A stretch of 64,000 nt of DNA from Butyrivibrio sp. MC2013 (GCF_000424585.1 NZ_AUKE01000013.1:48196-112195); one strand, 5' to 3'. Counted from the first letter of the stretch, positions 27,038 to 35,624 are shown. A program made the numbers and translations. Notes: generated by a model from the sequence alone, not told the origin.

Positions 27038-28006
27038 GTGGACAAACAAATTAAGAAAATCGGTGTATTGACCAGTGGTGGTGACGCACCCGGAATGAAT
27101 GCCGCAATCCGTGCAGTTGTACGTAAGTCTATTGCTAATGGACTTCAGGTAGTAGGTATCAAGAAGGGTTATCAGGGTCTTCTTAACGAGGACTTTATTG
27201 AGATGGACCGTCATTCGGTTTCAGATATCATACAGAGAGGCGGTACTATCCTTGGTACAGCCAGATGTATGGAGTTCAAGACTGCAGAGGGTCAGGCCAA
27301 GGGTGCTGAGATCTGCAGAAAGCATGGCATAGACGGCGTTATCGTAATAGGTGGTGACGGTTCTTATCGTGGAGCTCAGGCTCTGGCCCGTCAGGGTATC
27401 AATACAATTGGCCTTCCCGGCACTATCGATCTGGATATCGCTTGCACCGAATATACTATCGGTTTTGACACTGCCATTAATACAGCGATGTCAGCTATAG
27501 ATAAGGTACGTGATACATCTTCATCTCATGAGAGATGCTCTATCATCGAGGTTATGGGTCGTCATGCAGGTTATATCGCTCTTTGGTGTACTATCGCCAA
27601 CGGCGGTGATGACATCCTGATCCCTGAGAAATATGACTTTAATGAGCAGAAGGTCATCGACAATATCATTGACAACCGTAAGCGTGGCAAGACTCACCAC
27701 ATCATCATCAATGCTGAGGGTATCGGCCATTCCACATCCATGGCCCGCAGGATCGAGGCAGCTACAGGTATCGAGACCAGAGCTACAATCCTGGGTTACA
27801 TGCAGCGTGGTGGTTCACCTACATGTAAGGACCGTGTGTATGCTTCTTACATGGGCTGCTTTGCAGCAGATATCATGGCTGAGGGCAAGTCCAACAGGGT
27901 TGTAGGCTATCGCGATGGCAAGTTCCAGGATTTTGATATCGAGGAAGCTCTGTCAATGACCAAGGATATTGATGAATATCAGTATCAGATTGCTAGGATT
28001 TTATAA
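27038..28006 (+). CDS. pfkA: ATP-dependent 6-phosphofructokinase
   Basis: This 322-residue glycolytic enzyme phosphorylates fructose 6-phosphate. It starts at GTG after AAGGAAGGG. Motifs are VLTSGGDAPGMNAAIRAVV (ATP site), GGTILGTARC, GGDGSYRGAQAL and PGTIDLDIACTEYTIGFDTA with the catalytic Asp. The Gly in GGDGSY marks use of ATP; pyrophosphate-dependent enzymes have Asp there. Nearly all codons are common ones, fitting high expression. A wide hairpin (TTCGGA ... TCCGAG, about 26971-27002) lies in the leader. The gene diverges from dnaE and has its own terminator. Confidence 0.96.
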   Translation: MDKQIKKIGVLTSGGDAPGMNAAIRAVVRKSIANGLQVVGIKKGYQGLLNEDFIEMDRHSVSDIIQRGGTILGTARCMEFKTAEGQAKGAEICRKHGIDGVIVIGGDGSYRGAQALARQGINTIGLPGTIDLDIACTEYTIGFDTAINTAMSAIDKVRDTSSSHERCSIIEVMGRHAGYIALWCTIANGGDDILIPEKYDFNEQKVIDNIIDNRKRGKTHHIIINAEGIGHSTSMARRIEAATGIETRATILGYMQRGGSPTCKDRVYASYMGCFAADIMAEGKSNRVVGYRDGKFQDFDIEEALSMTKDIDEYQYQIARIL

Positions 28007-28032
28007 TCCTTAAAAACATAATTCGACTAATG

Positions 28033-28061
28033 AGAAGCTTCCTGCACAGGGAGCTTCTTTT
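28033..28061 (+). terminator. pfkA terminator
   Basis: AGAAGCTTCC (28033-28042) and GGGAGCTTCT (28049-28058) pair with one wobble and run into TTTTC. Confidence 0.8.
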
Positions 28062-28065
28062 CATA

Positions 28066-28146
28066 CGACATAGAAGTGCATCCATGCACTTCTGAACATG
28101 TCGAGTTACATCCTGTAACATACGACATAGAAGTGCATCCTGTAAC
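28066..28146 (+). repeat. Palindromic repeat, fullest copy plus a partial second unit
   Basis: Nested hairpins: outer arms CGACAT/ATGTCG, inner arms GAAGTGCA/TGCACTTC around loop TCCA (28066-28103). Next is GTTACA-TCC-TGTAAC (28105-28119), then a second CGACATAGAAGTGCA-TCC-TGTAAC (28123-28146). The frame E-V-H-P-C-T-S-E-H-V-E-L-H-P-V-T is open throughout. It lies between the pfkA terminator and the methyltransferase start. Confidence 0.85.
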
Positions 28147-28165
28147 AACGATACCGAGGTATAAT

Positions 28166-28954
28166 ATGATAACCAGTGCTACCAATGATAAGGTCAAGAA
28201 AATAGCTGCATACATAGCAAAGCCGCGGCTGCGCAGGAAGGACAAGGTCTTTGTGGTGGAGGGCATCCGTATGGCACGTGAGGTACCCTTTGACCTCCTC
28301 ATATCCGCATATCTGTCAGAGTCATTTATCAGGGATATGTCGGATGAGGACAGAGCCTATGTGGAGAGCCTGCCCTGCGGTTATGAAGCAGTGTCTGACC
28401 AGGTATTTAACAAGATGTCGGATACCACAACGCCTCAGGGTATACTCTGCCTTGTCAGGCAGAAGGAGTATGAGGAGAGCGTCATCACAGACGCAGCTGA
28501 TCCTCTTATATTGATACTGGAGGACATCCAGGATCCCGGCAATATGGGCACTATATTCAGGACTGCAGAGGCAGCAGGCGTCAGCGGTATATATATGACA
28601 AGGGGCTGCGTCGATCTCTTTAGCCCCAAGGTGGTCAGGTCTACCATGGGAGCTATATTCAGACAACCATACAGATATACTGATAATATAGTAGAAACTA
28701 TCGCGTCCCTCAGAGAGAAGGGTATAGTCAGCTATGCGGCGCATCTTAAGGCGGACAAGTCTGTATATGATACGGATCTGACGGGGCCTGTTGCCTTCCT
28801 TATAGGTAATGAAGGCAACGGCCTTAAAAAGGAGAGCGCAGATGCAGCAGGAGGCTATCTTATCATTCCCATGAAGGGACAGGCGGAATCCCTTAATGCA
28901 GCTGTATCTGCAGCCATACTGTCCTTTGAAGCCATGAGGCAAAGAGGAATATAA
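28166..28954 (+). CDS. SpoU/TrmH-family RNA 2'-O-ribose methyltransferase
   Basis: This 262-residue enzyme transfers a methyl group from S-adenosylmethionine to a ribose in rRNA or tRNA. I start at ATG 28166 with GAGGT upstream; the longer open frame merely reads through the palindromic repeat. The N-terminal substrate-binding domain (ITSATNDKVKKIAAY, VFVVEGIRMAREVP) resembles RlmB/TsnR-like proteins. The knotted SPOUT domain has the three motifs EDIQDPGNMGTIFRTAEAAG, FLIGNEGNGL and IIPMKGQAESLNAAVSAAI. Target RNA cannot be named from sequence. The leader is formed largely by palindromic hairpins, so translation could be affected by them. Confidence 0.92.
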   Translation: MITSATNDKVKKIAAYIAKPRLRRKDKVFVVEGIRMAREVPFDLLISAYLSESFIRDMSDEDRAYVESLPCGYEAVSDQVFNKMSDTTTPQGILCLVRQKEYEESVITDAADPLILILEDIQDPGNMGTIFRTAEAAGVSGIYMTRGCVDLFSPKVVRSTMGAIFRQPYRYTDNIVETIASLREKGIVSYAAHLKADKSVYDTDLTGPVAFLIGNEGNGLKKESADAAGGYLIIPMKGQAESLNAAVSAAILSFEAMRQRGI

Positions 28955-29042
28955 GCTGTCATGTATGTTCAGAACCCCGCAAAGCTGAAGGCTTATGCAG
29001 GGTCCATCAATAATATAAGTCTAGATTGAGGAGGATATCAAA

Positions 29043-29837
29043 ATGGTAATAGGTTTTATCGGACTGGGTAACATGGCAAAGGCCATCATAGGAGGAATAC
29101 TCAAAAAGGAGATCGTAGGAGCTGAGGATATCATAGGCTCTGCTGCTACCAAGGAAACAAGAGAGAGGGTAGCAGGGGCATTTGGCATCGGTGTCAGGGA
29201 TTCCAACAGGAAGGTGGCTCAGGAAGCTGATGTCATCGTACTGGCTGTAAAGCCTCAGTATTTCAAGCAGGTGATCGCTGAGATCATGGATGATGTGGAT
29301 GATTCCAAGCTGATCATCTCTATTGCTGCAGGCAAGACCATCAAGTGGATAGAGAATGCCTTTGAGAAAAAAATCCGTCTGATACGCGCTATGCCCAATA
29401 CACCCGCTCTGGTGGGAGAAGGCTGCACTGCAGTGTGCAGGAATGAGCTGATATCCGACCAGGATCTGAGCTTTGTGATGAGTATATTTGAGAGTATTGG
29501 CAAGGCCAGTGTGGTAAATGAGAACCTGATGGACGTGGTAGTAGGCGTATCAGGCTCCAGCCCGGCTTATGCATTTATGTTTATAGAGGCTATGGCAGAT
29601 GCGGCTGTAGAGGGAGGCATGAGCAGGCAGCAGGCTTATCAGTTTGCAGCTCAGTCACTCCTTGGCAGCGCCAAGATGGTACTGGAGACAGGCAAGCATC
29701 CCGGAGAACTCAAGGATATGGTATGCTCCCCGGGAGGTACTACCATAGCAGCTGTTCATACACTGGAGGAAAAGGCCTTTAGAGGTACAGTCATGGATGC
29801 TATCAAGGCCTGCATAGACAAGAGCAGACAGCTCTAA
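29043..29837 (+). CDS. proC: Pyrroline-5-carboxylate reductase
   Basis: This 264-residue enzyme makes the last step of proline synthesis, reducing pyrroline-5-carboxylate with NAD(P)H. The N-terminal Rossmann motif is IGFIGLGNMAKAIIGGI. VIVLAVKPQYF and MPNTPALVGEG follow, and the C-terminal dimerisation domain has GSSPAYAFMFIEAMADAAVE and SPGGTTIAAVHTLE, the proline-site loop. GAGGAGG lies upstream. It stands 88 bases after the methyltransferase gene and could be co-transcribed with it. Confidence 0.95.
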   Translation: MVIGFIGLGNMAKAIIGGILKKEIVGAEDIIGSAATKETRERVAGAFGIGVRDSNRKVAQEADVIVLAVKPQYFKQVIAEIMDDVDDSKLIISIAAGKTIKWIENAFEKKIRLIRAMPNTPALVGEGCTAVCRNELISDQDLSFVMSIFESIGKASVVNENLMDVVVGVSGSSPAYAFMFIEAMADAAVEGGMSRQQAYQFAAQSLLGSAKMVLETGKHPGELKDMVCSPGGTTIAAVHTLEEKAFRGTVMDAIKACIDKSRQL

Positions 29838-29846
29838 AAAGCGCCG

Positions 29847-29874
29847 CCCATCACCTGAAGGTGGTGGGTTATCT
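29847..29874 (+). terminator. proC terminator
   Basis: CCCATCACC-tgaa-GGTGGTGGG followed by a T-rich stretch, ten bases after the stop. Confidence 0.6.
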
Positions 29875-29921
29875 TGATTATTTTATATATTGTTGCAAAA
29901 ACAAGCAATAATTACCAAAAT

Positions 29922-29950
29922 TTGACAATTTTGCCCCTCACTGTTAAGAT
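29922..29950 (+). promoter_or_regulatory. Promoter of the SleB-type hydrolase gene
   Basis: TTGACA (29922-29927), exactly 17 bases, TAAGAT (29945-29950), about 90 bases before the start codon at 30040. Confidence 0.6.
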
Positions 29951-30039
29951 AGAAATTGCGATTTGTTACTGAGATCGTAATACATCTTGTCAGATCCACT
30001 ATTTACAGGGTTTTGATACACGTAAGGGGACTATAACTT

Positions 30040-31125
30040 ATGAAAAAGAACAGAGCATGCGTTCTGTTCCTGGGGATGATGATCGGTGCAAGCCTGTACG
30101 GCATGACTGCACCAATTAAAGCTCAGGCGTCCGGTGTCGGAGTCGCTGCAATGCTGGGATATACCGGCAACGAGGCTCCTGCCATGGAGCAGCTTGAAGA
30201 AGCTGCCGAATTGGCTGAGACGATATCGGTGAACGCAGAAGCGGCGGGCTCTCATAGAGAGTTTGTCGAGGGAGACAGCTCCGATCTGGTCATGGCGAAT
30301 GTCAACAAAGCGATGAATGTCAGAACAGATCCAAGCGAGGACGGTGCCAAGGCAGGTATCCTGTACAAGGATTGCGGCGGCAGGATCCTGGAACAGAAGA
30401 ACGGCTGGACCAAGATCGAGTCCGGCAATCTGGTAGGCTGGGCCAAGGATGATTATCTTCTCTTTGGAGAGGATGCTCAGGAACTGGCTGCAGAAGTGGG
30501 AAGTACCATTATCACAGTAGACTGTGATGCTCTCTACCTTAGAGACGATGACAGCGTGCATGCAGATTCCATGGCAGTACTGACCAGGGGAGATTCACTG
30601 GATGTCATCGAGGAGCAGGACAACGGCTGGACCAGTGTGGAATATGATGATGAAGTAGGCTATGTGCAGTCCGATTATGTATCCGTGACCTTTAGGATCG
30701 ACTCCGGCGAGACTATGGCGGAGATCCACAAGAGGGAAGAGGAAGAGAGACAGGCAGAGCTTAAGAGGAACCGCGGCAGAGTAGATGCCAATGCAGATGA
30801 AGTAAGGCTCCTGGCAGCGCTTATCGTATGCGAGGCGGGCAATCAGCCTTATGAAGGCAAGGTATCCGTGGGCGCGGTTGTTATGAACAGAGTAAAGAGC
30901 GGTGGTTATCCCAATACCATCCACTCAGTAATATATGCTTCAGGACAGTTTACACCTGCCCTAAACGGCAAGGTTGCAAGCGTCTACAATGGCAACATAT
31001 CCGATTCCTGCCTGCAGGCAGCACAGGCCGCTATCAACGGCGAGACCTATGTTGGCGGAGCTACTCACTTTAAGAGAGCGGGGCGCCACGACGGCCAGGT
31101 GATCGGCGGACACGTATTTTGGTAA
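30040..31125 (+). CDS. Secreted SleB-type cell wall hydrolase with two SH3 domains
   Basis: This 361-residue exported protein has a signal peptide (MKKNRACVLFLGMMIGASL, cleavage near AQA at 30). Two bacterial SH3 domains follow at about 85-145 (KAMNVRTDPSEDGAKAG, GWTKIESGNLVGWAK) and 155-215 (LYLRDDDSVHADSM, GWTSVEYDDEVGYVQSDY). A charged helical linker leads to the Hydrolase_2/SleB domain at about 255-361, with VCEAGNQPYEGKVSVGAVV, whose Glu is the expected catalytic residue, and MNRVKSGGYPNTI. This family cuts peptidoglycan as a lytic enzyme in spore germination or in vegetative wall turnover. The repeat at 31129 begins three bases after the stop. Confidence 0.9.
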   Translation: MKKNRACVLFLGMMIGASLYGMTAPIKAQASGVGVAAMLGYTGNEAPAMEQLEEAAELAETISVNAEAAGSHREFVEGDSSDLVMANVNKAMNVRTDPSEDGAKAGILYKDCGGRILEQKNGWTKIESGNLVGWAKDDYLLFGEDAQELAAEVGSTIITVDCDALYLRDDDSVHADSMAVLTRGDSLDVIEEQDNGWTSVEYDDEVGYVQSDYVSVTFRIDSGETMAEIHKREEEERQAELKRNRGRVDANADEVRLLAALIVCEAGNQPYEGKVSVGAVVMNRVKSGGYPNTIHSVIYASGQFTPALNGKVASVYNGNISDSCLQAAQAAINGETYVGGATHFKRAGRHDGQVIGGHVFW

Positions 31126-31128
31126 AAA

Positions 31129-31202
31129 CGCCATAGAAGTGCATCCGTGCACTTCTGAGCATGGCGGTTCACATCCTGTGAACACTTCATATAAGTGCAT
31201 CC
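31129..31202 (+). repeat. Palindromic repeat copy with compensatory changes
   Basis: Outer arms CGCCAT/ATGGCG, inner arms GAAGTGCA/TGCACTTC around TCCG, then GTTCACA-TCC-TGTGAAC and a third hairpin CACTT-CATAT-AAGTG. Compared with the copy at 28066, both arms of the outer and second stems have changed together. The frame E-V-H-P-C-T-S-E-H-G-G-S-H-P-V is again open. Confidence 0.85.
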
Positions 31203-31203
31203 T

Positions 31204-31233
31204 AAACGGAGACTATTTTGGTCTCCGTTTTTC
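31204..31233 (+). terminator. Terminator of the SleB-type hydrolase gene
   Basis: AAACGGAGAC pairs with GTCTCCGTTT and runs into TTC. It lies directly after the repeat copy. Confidence 0.8.
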
Positions 31234-31361
31234 GTGCTTTTGGGGGTATAAGCCCTTTCTTTTTGCTATAATTGCCCTTTTATTAAAACTATATTCTGAT
31301 ATACTAAAGACATATAGAAAACACATATATTCTGTGTCATATCATGTAGGAAGGAGGAAGG

Positions 31362-31856
31362 ATGATGGAAACGAGTATGGTTATGATCTGGCTGATCCTC
31401 ACTATTATACTTGCAGTATTTGAAGTGATATCCACGTCTCTTACAAGTATATGGTTTGCCTGCGGCGCGCTGATCGCATGCGGAGCTGCAGCAATAGGTC
31501 TTCCGCTGGCGGTGCAGATAGTAGTCTTTATAGTGGTATCCGTAGCTATCCTGCTTACGGTGAGACCTCTGGCAGTTAAATATTTTAACAGGAACCGTGT
31601 CAGGACCAATGTGGAAGCTATGGCAGGGAGAAAGGCCATAGTAACAGAGAGAATTGACAATCTTACAGAGTCCGGACATGTGAAGATTGACGGTATGGAG
31701 TGGATGGCAAGGTCTGCTGATAATAACGTCAGTATAGACAAGGACAGCACTGTGATCATCAGAGCTGTAGAAGGTGTCAAGCTCATAGTTGAGAAGGTTC
31801 CTGAGACGGTAGCGGGACAGACCACAGTTCAGGGTCAGGGCTTTATAGGTCAGTAA
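31362..31856 (+). CDS. NfeD-like membrane protein
   Basis: This 164-residue protein has three hydrophobic segments in the first 75 residues (MVMIWLILTIILAVFEVIS, WFACGALIACGAAAIGLPL, IVVFIVVSVAILLTVRPLA) and a C-terminal OB fold (about 85-150: GRKAIVTERIDN, HVKIDGMEWMARS). AAGGAGGAAGG is upstream; an ATG one codon later is equally possible. Short NfeD proteins pair with stomatin/SPFH partners, and one follows 60 bases downstream. The pair is linked to membrane microdomain organisation and surface stress responses. Confidence 0.9.
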   Translation: MMETSMVMIWLILTIILAVFEVISTSLTSIWFACGALIACGAAAIGLPLAVQIVVFIVVSVAILLTVRPLAVKYFNRNRVRTNVEAMAGRKAIVTERIDNLTESGHVKIDGMEWMARSADNNVSIDKDSTVIIRAVEGVKLIVEKVPETVAGQTTVQGQGFIGQ

Positions 31857-31916
31857 ATATCAGATAAGATATTATTGAAAAAGGTGTGCCGAAAAATCGG
31901 CAGGAAGGAGATATAT

Positions 31917-32843
31917 ATGATATTTTTTGTAATCGTGATCATTTTGCTGGCATTTCTGGCATCATGTATCAGAGTAGTACCTCAGTCATATGCATACATG
32001 GTTGAGAGGCTGGGAACCTACCAGAGCACATGGGGCGCAGGTCTTCACATTCTGATGCCTTTTATGGATAAGGTTGCCAAGAGGGTCAACCTCAAGGAGC
32101 AGGTATGTGACTTCCCCCCTCAGCCCGTTATCACCAAGGATAACGTAACAATGCAGATCGATTCAGTTGTGTTCTTCATGATCACAGATCCCAAGCTCTA
32201 TACATACCGTGTAGAGAATCCTCTGATGGCTATCGAGACACTGACAGCTACCACTCTTCGTAATATCATCGGTGAGATGGAGCTGGACCAGACACTGACC
32301 AGCCGTGAGACTATCAATACTCAGATGCGTTCCGCACTGGATATCGCTACAGACCCTTGGGGTATCAAGGTAACCAGAGTAGAGCTCAAGAACATCAATC
32401 CTCCCGCTGCTATCCGTGACGCCATGGAGAAGCAGATGAAGGCAGAGCGTGAGAGACGTGAAGCTATTCTCCGCGCAGAAGGTGAAAAGAAGGCTACTAT
32501 CCTTGTAGCAGAAGGTAAGAAGGAATCCCAGATCCTGGAAGCTGAAGCAAAGAAGCAGGCTACAATCCTTGCAGCTGAAGCTCAGAAGGAAAAGGAGATC
32601 CGCGAAGCTGAAGGTCATGCACAGGCTATCAGAAGCGTCCAGGAAGCTAATGCAGACGGTATCCGCTATGTCAAGGAAGCCGGCGCTGATAAGGCAGTAC
32701 TCACACTCAAGAGCCTTGAAGCCTTCGAGAAGGCTGCAAACGGCCAGGCTACCAAGCTCATCATCCCTTCGGATATCCAGGGAATTGCAGGTCTTGCATC
32801 CTCACTTAAAGAGGTTGTGGCAGGAGATGCCCCCAAGGCTTGA
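31917..32843 (+). CDS. SPFH (stomatin/prohibitin) membrane protein, QmcA-like
   Basis: This 308-residue protein starts at ATG 31917, directly after GGAAGGAG; a longer upstream frame has no good site. An N-terminal anchor (MIFFVIVIILLAFLASCI) is followed by the SPFH domain (VPQSYAYMVERLGTYQ, RNIIGEMELDQTLTSRETIN, PWGIKVTRVELKNINPP). A long charged coiled coil then repeats AEGEKKATIL, AEGKKESQIL, AEAKKQATIL, AEAQKEKEI. The end is Ala-rich (SDIQGIAGLASSL). Such proteins form large rings or cages on the membrane. It forms an operon with the NfeD-like gene and ends at a strong terminator. Confidence 0.93.
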   Translation: MIFFVIVIILLAFLASCIRVVPQSYAYMVERLGTYQSTWGAGLHILMPFMDKVAKRVNLKEQVCDFPPQPVITKDNVTMQIDSVVFFMITDPKLYTYRVENPLMAIETLTATTLRNIIGEMELDQTLTSRETINTQMRSALDIATDPWGIKVTRVELKNINPPAAIRDAMEKQMKAERERREAILRAEGEKKATILVAEGKKESQILEAEAKKQATILAAEAQKEKEIREAEGHAQAIRSVQEANADGIRYVKEAGADKAVLTLKSLEAFEKAANGQATKLIIPSDIQGIAGLASSLKEVVAGDAPKA

Positions 32844-32856
32844 TATATGGTATACT

Positions 32857-32891
32857 AAGCTGACTGTATTTTTATACAGTCAGCTTTTTTA
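32857..32891 (+). terminator. NfeD-SPFH operon terminator
   Basis: AAGCTGACTGTA ... TACAGTCAGCTT then TTTT: perfect arms 13 bases after the stop. Confidence 0.88.
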
Positions 32892-32924
32892 TTGTAGTGA
32901 ACTGTTTATCATAAAGGGAAAGGA

Positions 32925-33926
32925 ATGAGAGAAATGGGCGAAATTAACTTAAAGGGACGTGATTTTCTAAAGCTCCTGGATTATACACCTGAGGAGATTG
33001 AGTATCTTTTGGATCTGGCAGCTGAGCTCAAGGACAAGAAGAAAAGGGGCGAGGCTCATGCTGTATATCCTACCAAGAACGTGGCATTGATATTCGAAAA
33101 GACCAGTACCAGGACCAGGTGTGCTTTTGAAGTGGCAGCTCACGATCTGGGCATGGGTTCTACTTATCTGGACCCTGTTGCATCCCAGATAGGCCACAAG
33201 GAATCCATAGCAGATACAGCCAAGGTCCTCTCCCGTATGTTTGACGGTATAGAATACAGGGGCTTTGAGCAGACTATTGTGGAAGAGCTGGCAGAGCATT
33301 CGGACGTACCTGTATGGAACGGCCTGACCAATGAATTTCATCCCACACAGATGCTGGCTGACCTTCTGACTATCAGAGAGCATTTTGGACACCTTAAGGG
33401 CATACACCTGTGCTATTTTGGCGATGCCAGGTACAATACAGGCAATTCACTGATGGTAGCCTGTGCCAAGATGGGTATGCACTTCACAGCAGTATCCAAC
33501 AAGAAGTACTTCCCTTCCAAGGAGTTGACAGACGAGTGCATCAGGATTGCTGAGACTACAGGCGGCCAGATCGACTTCTTTGAAGATCCCATTGCTGCCA
33601 GCAAGGGTGCTGACGTAATAGCTACCGATATCTGGGTATCCATGGGCGAGCCCGATGATGTATGGGAAGAGAGGATTGCTGACCTGTCTCCTTATAAGGT
33701 GACTATGGATATCATGGACAATGCAGGAGAGGGCGCCGTATTTATGCACTGCCTGCCCTCCTATCATGACCTTAATACCAAGATGGGGGTCAAGATCAAG
33801 GAGAAATTTGGCCTGGACGATATGGAAGTGACAGATGAGGTCTTCACATCTGAGAGGTCACTGGTATTTGACGAAGCTGAGAACCGCATGCATACCATTA
33901 AGGCTGTAATGTATGCTACACTGTGA
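32925..33926 (+). CDS. argF: Ornithine carbamoyltransferase
   Basis: This 333-residue enzyme joins carbamoyl phosphate and ornithine to make citrulline in arginine synthesis, or runs backwards in arginine breakdown. It has the carbamoyl phosphate motif FEKTSTRTRCAFEVAAHD, the HPTQ motif (NEFHPTQMLADLL), the ornithine-site region DIWVSMGEPDDVWEERI and the catalytic HCLPSYHD. The first ATG (32925) touches its AAAGGA site; an in-frame ATG at 32934 has better spacing and may be the true start. No other arginine genes lie nearby, so the direction of use in the cell is undecided. Confidence 0.95.
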   Translation: MREMGEINLKGRDFLKLLDYTPEEIEYLLDLAAELKDKKKRGEAHAVYPTKNVALIFEKTSTRTRCAFEVAAHDLGMGSTYLDPVASQIGHKESIADTAKVLSRMFDGIEYRGFEQTIVEELAEHSDVPVWNGLTNEFHPTQMLADLLTIREHFGHLKGIHLCYFGDARYNTGNSLMVACAKMGMHFTAVSNKKYFPSKELTDECIRIAETTGGQIDFFEDPIAASKGADVIATDIWVSMGEPDDVWEERIADLSPYKVTMDIMDNAGEGAVFMHCLPSYHDLNTKMGVKIKEKFGLDDMEVTDEVFTSERSLVFDEAENRMHTIKAVMYATL

Positions 33927-33962
33927 TGCAGATTATAGTTCTTTTGCAGGCAGGTTGGTGAT

Positions 33963-34769
33963 ATGCAGGATCTGACAGATAAAGATATATTAAAAAATAT
34001 AAAGACCGGGGTCATGGGCCGCAATATCATTATCAAGGACCGGACAGGCTCCACCAATGATGATATAAGGGAATTGGCTAAAAGAGGTGCTCCCGAAGGG
34101 ACTGTTGTCCTGGCCAAGGAGCAGACCCTTGGAAGAGGCAGGAATGGCAGGCACTGGCATACTCCCCCGGGGGATAATATAGCCATGAGCCTTCTTCTGC
34201 GGCCATCTTTTCCGGCAGATAAGGCACCTATGCTCACGCCTGTCATGGGACTTGCCATAGCAAAGGCCATTGAAGAGCTGGCAGAGTGTAGAGCCATGAT
34301 CAAATGGCCCAACGACATAGTCCTTGAGAGGAGAAAGGTCTGCGGGATACTCACAGAGCTCCATATAGCCCCGGGAGGGGGAGAATATTATGTCATAATA
34401 GGAGCGGGCATCAATGTGAGGCAGCAGGTCTTTGCTGAGGATATCAGGGATATGGCTGGCTCTATCCTGACTCAGACGGGAAAGAGCGTAGACAGGAGCA
34501 GGCTCATCGCTGCAGCTATGAATGCTTTTGAAAAGGATTATAATATCTTTAAAGAGAGCTGCTCCATGGCAGGCCTGAGAAAAGCTTATGAGGACAGGCT
34601 CCTGAACCTGGGGGAGACAGTGAGGGTCCTGGACCCCGCCGGGGAATACCAGGCAGAGGCTGTAGGCACAGGAGACGGAGGCGAACTCATAGTCAGGCGC
34701 GCAGATGGCAGCACAGAGAGAGTCTATGCCGGAGAAGTCTCTGTAAGGGGACTCTACGGATATGTATAG
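33963..34769 (+). CDS. birA: Biotin--[acetyl-CoA-carboxylase] ligase, without DNA-binding domain
   Basis: This 268-residue enzyme activates biotin with ATP and attaches it to carboxylase biotin carriers. TGSTNDDIRELAKRGAPEG, GRGRNGRHWHTPPG (biotinyl-AMP loop) and IKWPNDIVLERRKVCGIL are diagnostic. A C-terminal SH3-like domain follows (NLGETVRVLDPAGEYQAEAV). The N-terminal winged helix that lets bifunctional BirA repress biotin genes is absent; only about 20 residues precede the catalytic domain, so it should act only as ligase. It lies 36 bases after argF and 40 before coaX; the three probably share a transcript. Confidence 0.93.
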   Translation: MQDLTDKDILKNIKTGVMGRNIIIKDRTGSTNDDIRELAKRGAPEGTVVLAKEQTLGRGRNGRHWHTPPGDNIAMSLLLRPSFPADKAPMLTPVMGLAIAKAIEELAECRAMIKWPNDIVLERRKVCGILTELHIAPGGGEYYVIIGAGINVRQQVFAEDIRDMAGSILTQTGKSVDRSRLIAAAMNAFEKDYNIFKESCSMAGLRKAYEDRLLNLGETVRVLDPAGEYQAEAVGTGDGGELIVRRADGSTERVYAGEVSVRGLYGYV

Positions 34770-34809
34770 TTAGAGTATCACAATAGAATCAGATCAGGAG
34801 GCAAATGCT

Positions 34810-35619
34810 GTGAGTGGCATGATCTTAGTAGTAGATATAGGTAATACCAATTTTACATTTGGAGTATATGAGAAAAAGGAGCTCAGGGCCCTCTTTCGCA
34901 TGATGTCCCAGAGTCCCCGCACTTCAGATGAGTACGGGATCAATCTCCTGGCGCTGCTTAGAGCCAATGATATTGACAAGGATGAGATAGATGGTGTTAT
35001 CATAAGCTCTGTTGTACCTCAGGTCATGCACGCATTTGTGAGCTCCATTATCAAGTACCTGGGCAAGAGACCCTATATAGTGGGTCCCGGCATCAAGACC
35101 GGCATCAGGATCACAACCGAGAATCCCAAGGAGATAGGGCCCGACCTTATCGTAGATGCTGTTGCAGGATATGAGATCTACGGCGGCCCTGTCATGGTCA
35201 TCGACTTTGGTACAGCCACTACCTACGAGATCATCAACGAGAAGGGCGAGTTCTTCACAGGCGTCATCTCTCCCGGTATCAGGATATCGGCCAGAGCTCT
35301 TTGGGAAGATACTGCCAAGCTCCCTGAGATCGAGATCAGAAAGCCCGCTTCCATACTGGCCAAGGAGACTGTGTCGTCTATGCAGGCCGGCCTTATGTAT
35401 GGACAGATAGGCCAGACCAGGTATATCATAGACCGGATGAGAGAGGAATCGGGCCTCAAGAATATGAAGGTCATCGCCACAGGCGGCCTTGGCAGGATGC
35501 TGGTAGATGACATCCCCGAGATAGATGAGTACGATCCCTGCCTGACCCTGGAAGGCTTGAGGATCCTATATGAGAAGAACTGCAGGACCAAGCCCAAGGA
35601 AAGTGCATACGAGGATTAA
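34810..35619 (+). CDS. coaX: Type III pantothenate kinase
   Basis: This 269-residue enzyme phosphorylates pantothenate, the first step to coenzyme A. I start at GTG 34810, seven bases after AGGAGG; an ATG three codons later is too far from it. ASKHA-fold motifs are VVDIGNTNFTFGVY (phosphate loop), GPDLIVDAVAGYEIYGG, VIDFGTATTYEII and GVISPGI. Type III enzymes need a monovalent cation and are not inhibited by coenzyme A. The partner birA is the usual clostridial neighbour. Confidence 0.95.
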   Translation: MSGMILVVDIGNTNFTFGVYEKKELRALFRMMSQSPRTSDEYGINLLALLRANDIDKDEIDGVIISSVVPQVMHAFVSSIIKYLGKRPYIVGPGIKTGIRITTENPKEIGPDLIVDAVAGYEIYGGPVMVIDFGTATTYEIINEKGEFFTGVISPGIRISARALWEDTAKLPEIEIRKPASILAKETVSSMQAGLMYGQIGQTRYIIDRMREESGLKNMKVIATGGLGRMLVDDIPEIDEYDPCLTLEGLRILYEKNCRTKPKESAYED

Positions 35620-35624
35620 TAGAT

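Noticed and set aside
28076..28165. Upstream extension of the SpoU methyltransferase frame (MHPCTSEHVEL...)
   Set aside because: It is the open frame of the palindromic repeat. It lacks a ribosome site, and the family N-terminus begins at 28166.
31139..31423. 94-codon open frame after the SleB-type gene
   Set aside because: It starts in the palindromic repeat, crosses a terminator and overlaps the NfeD-like gene in another frame.
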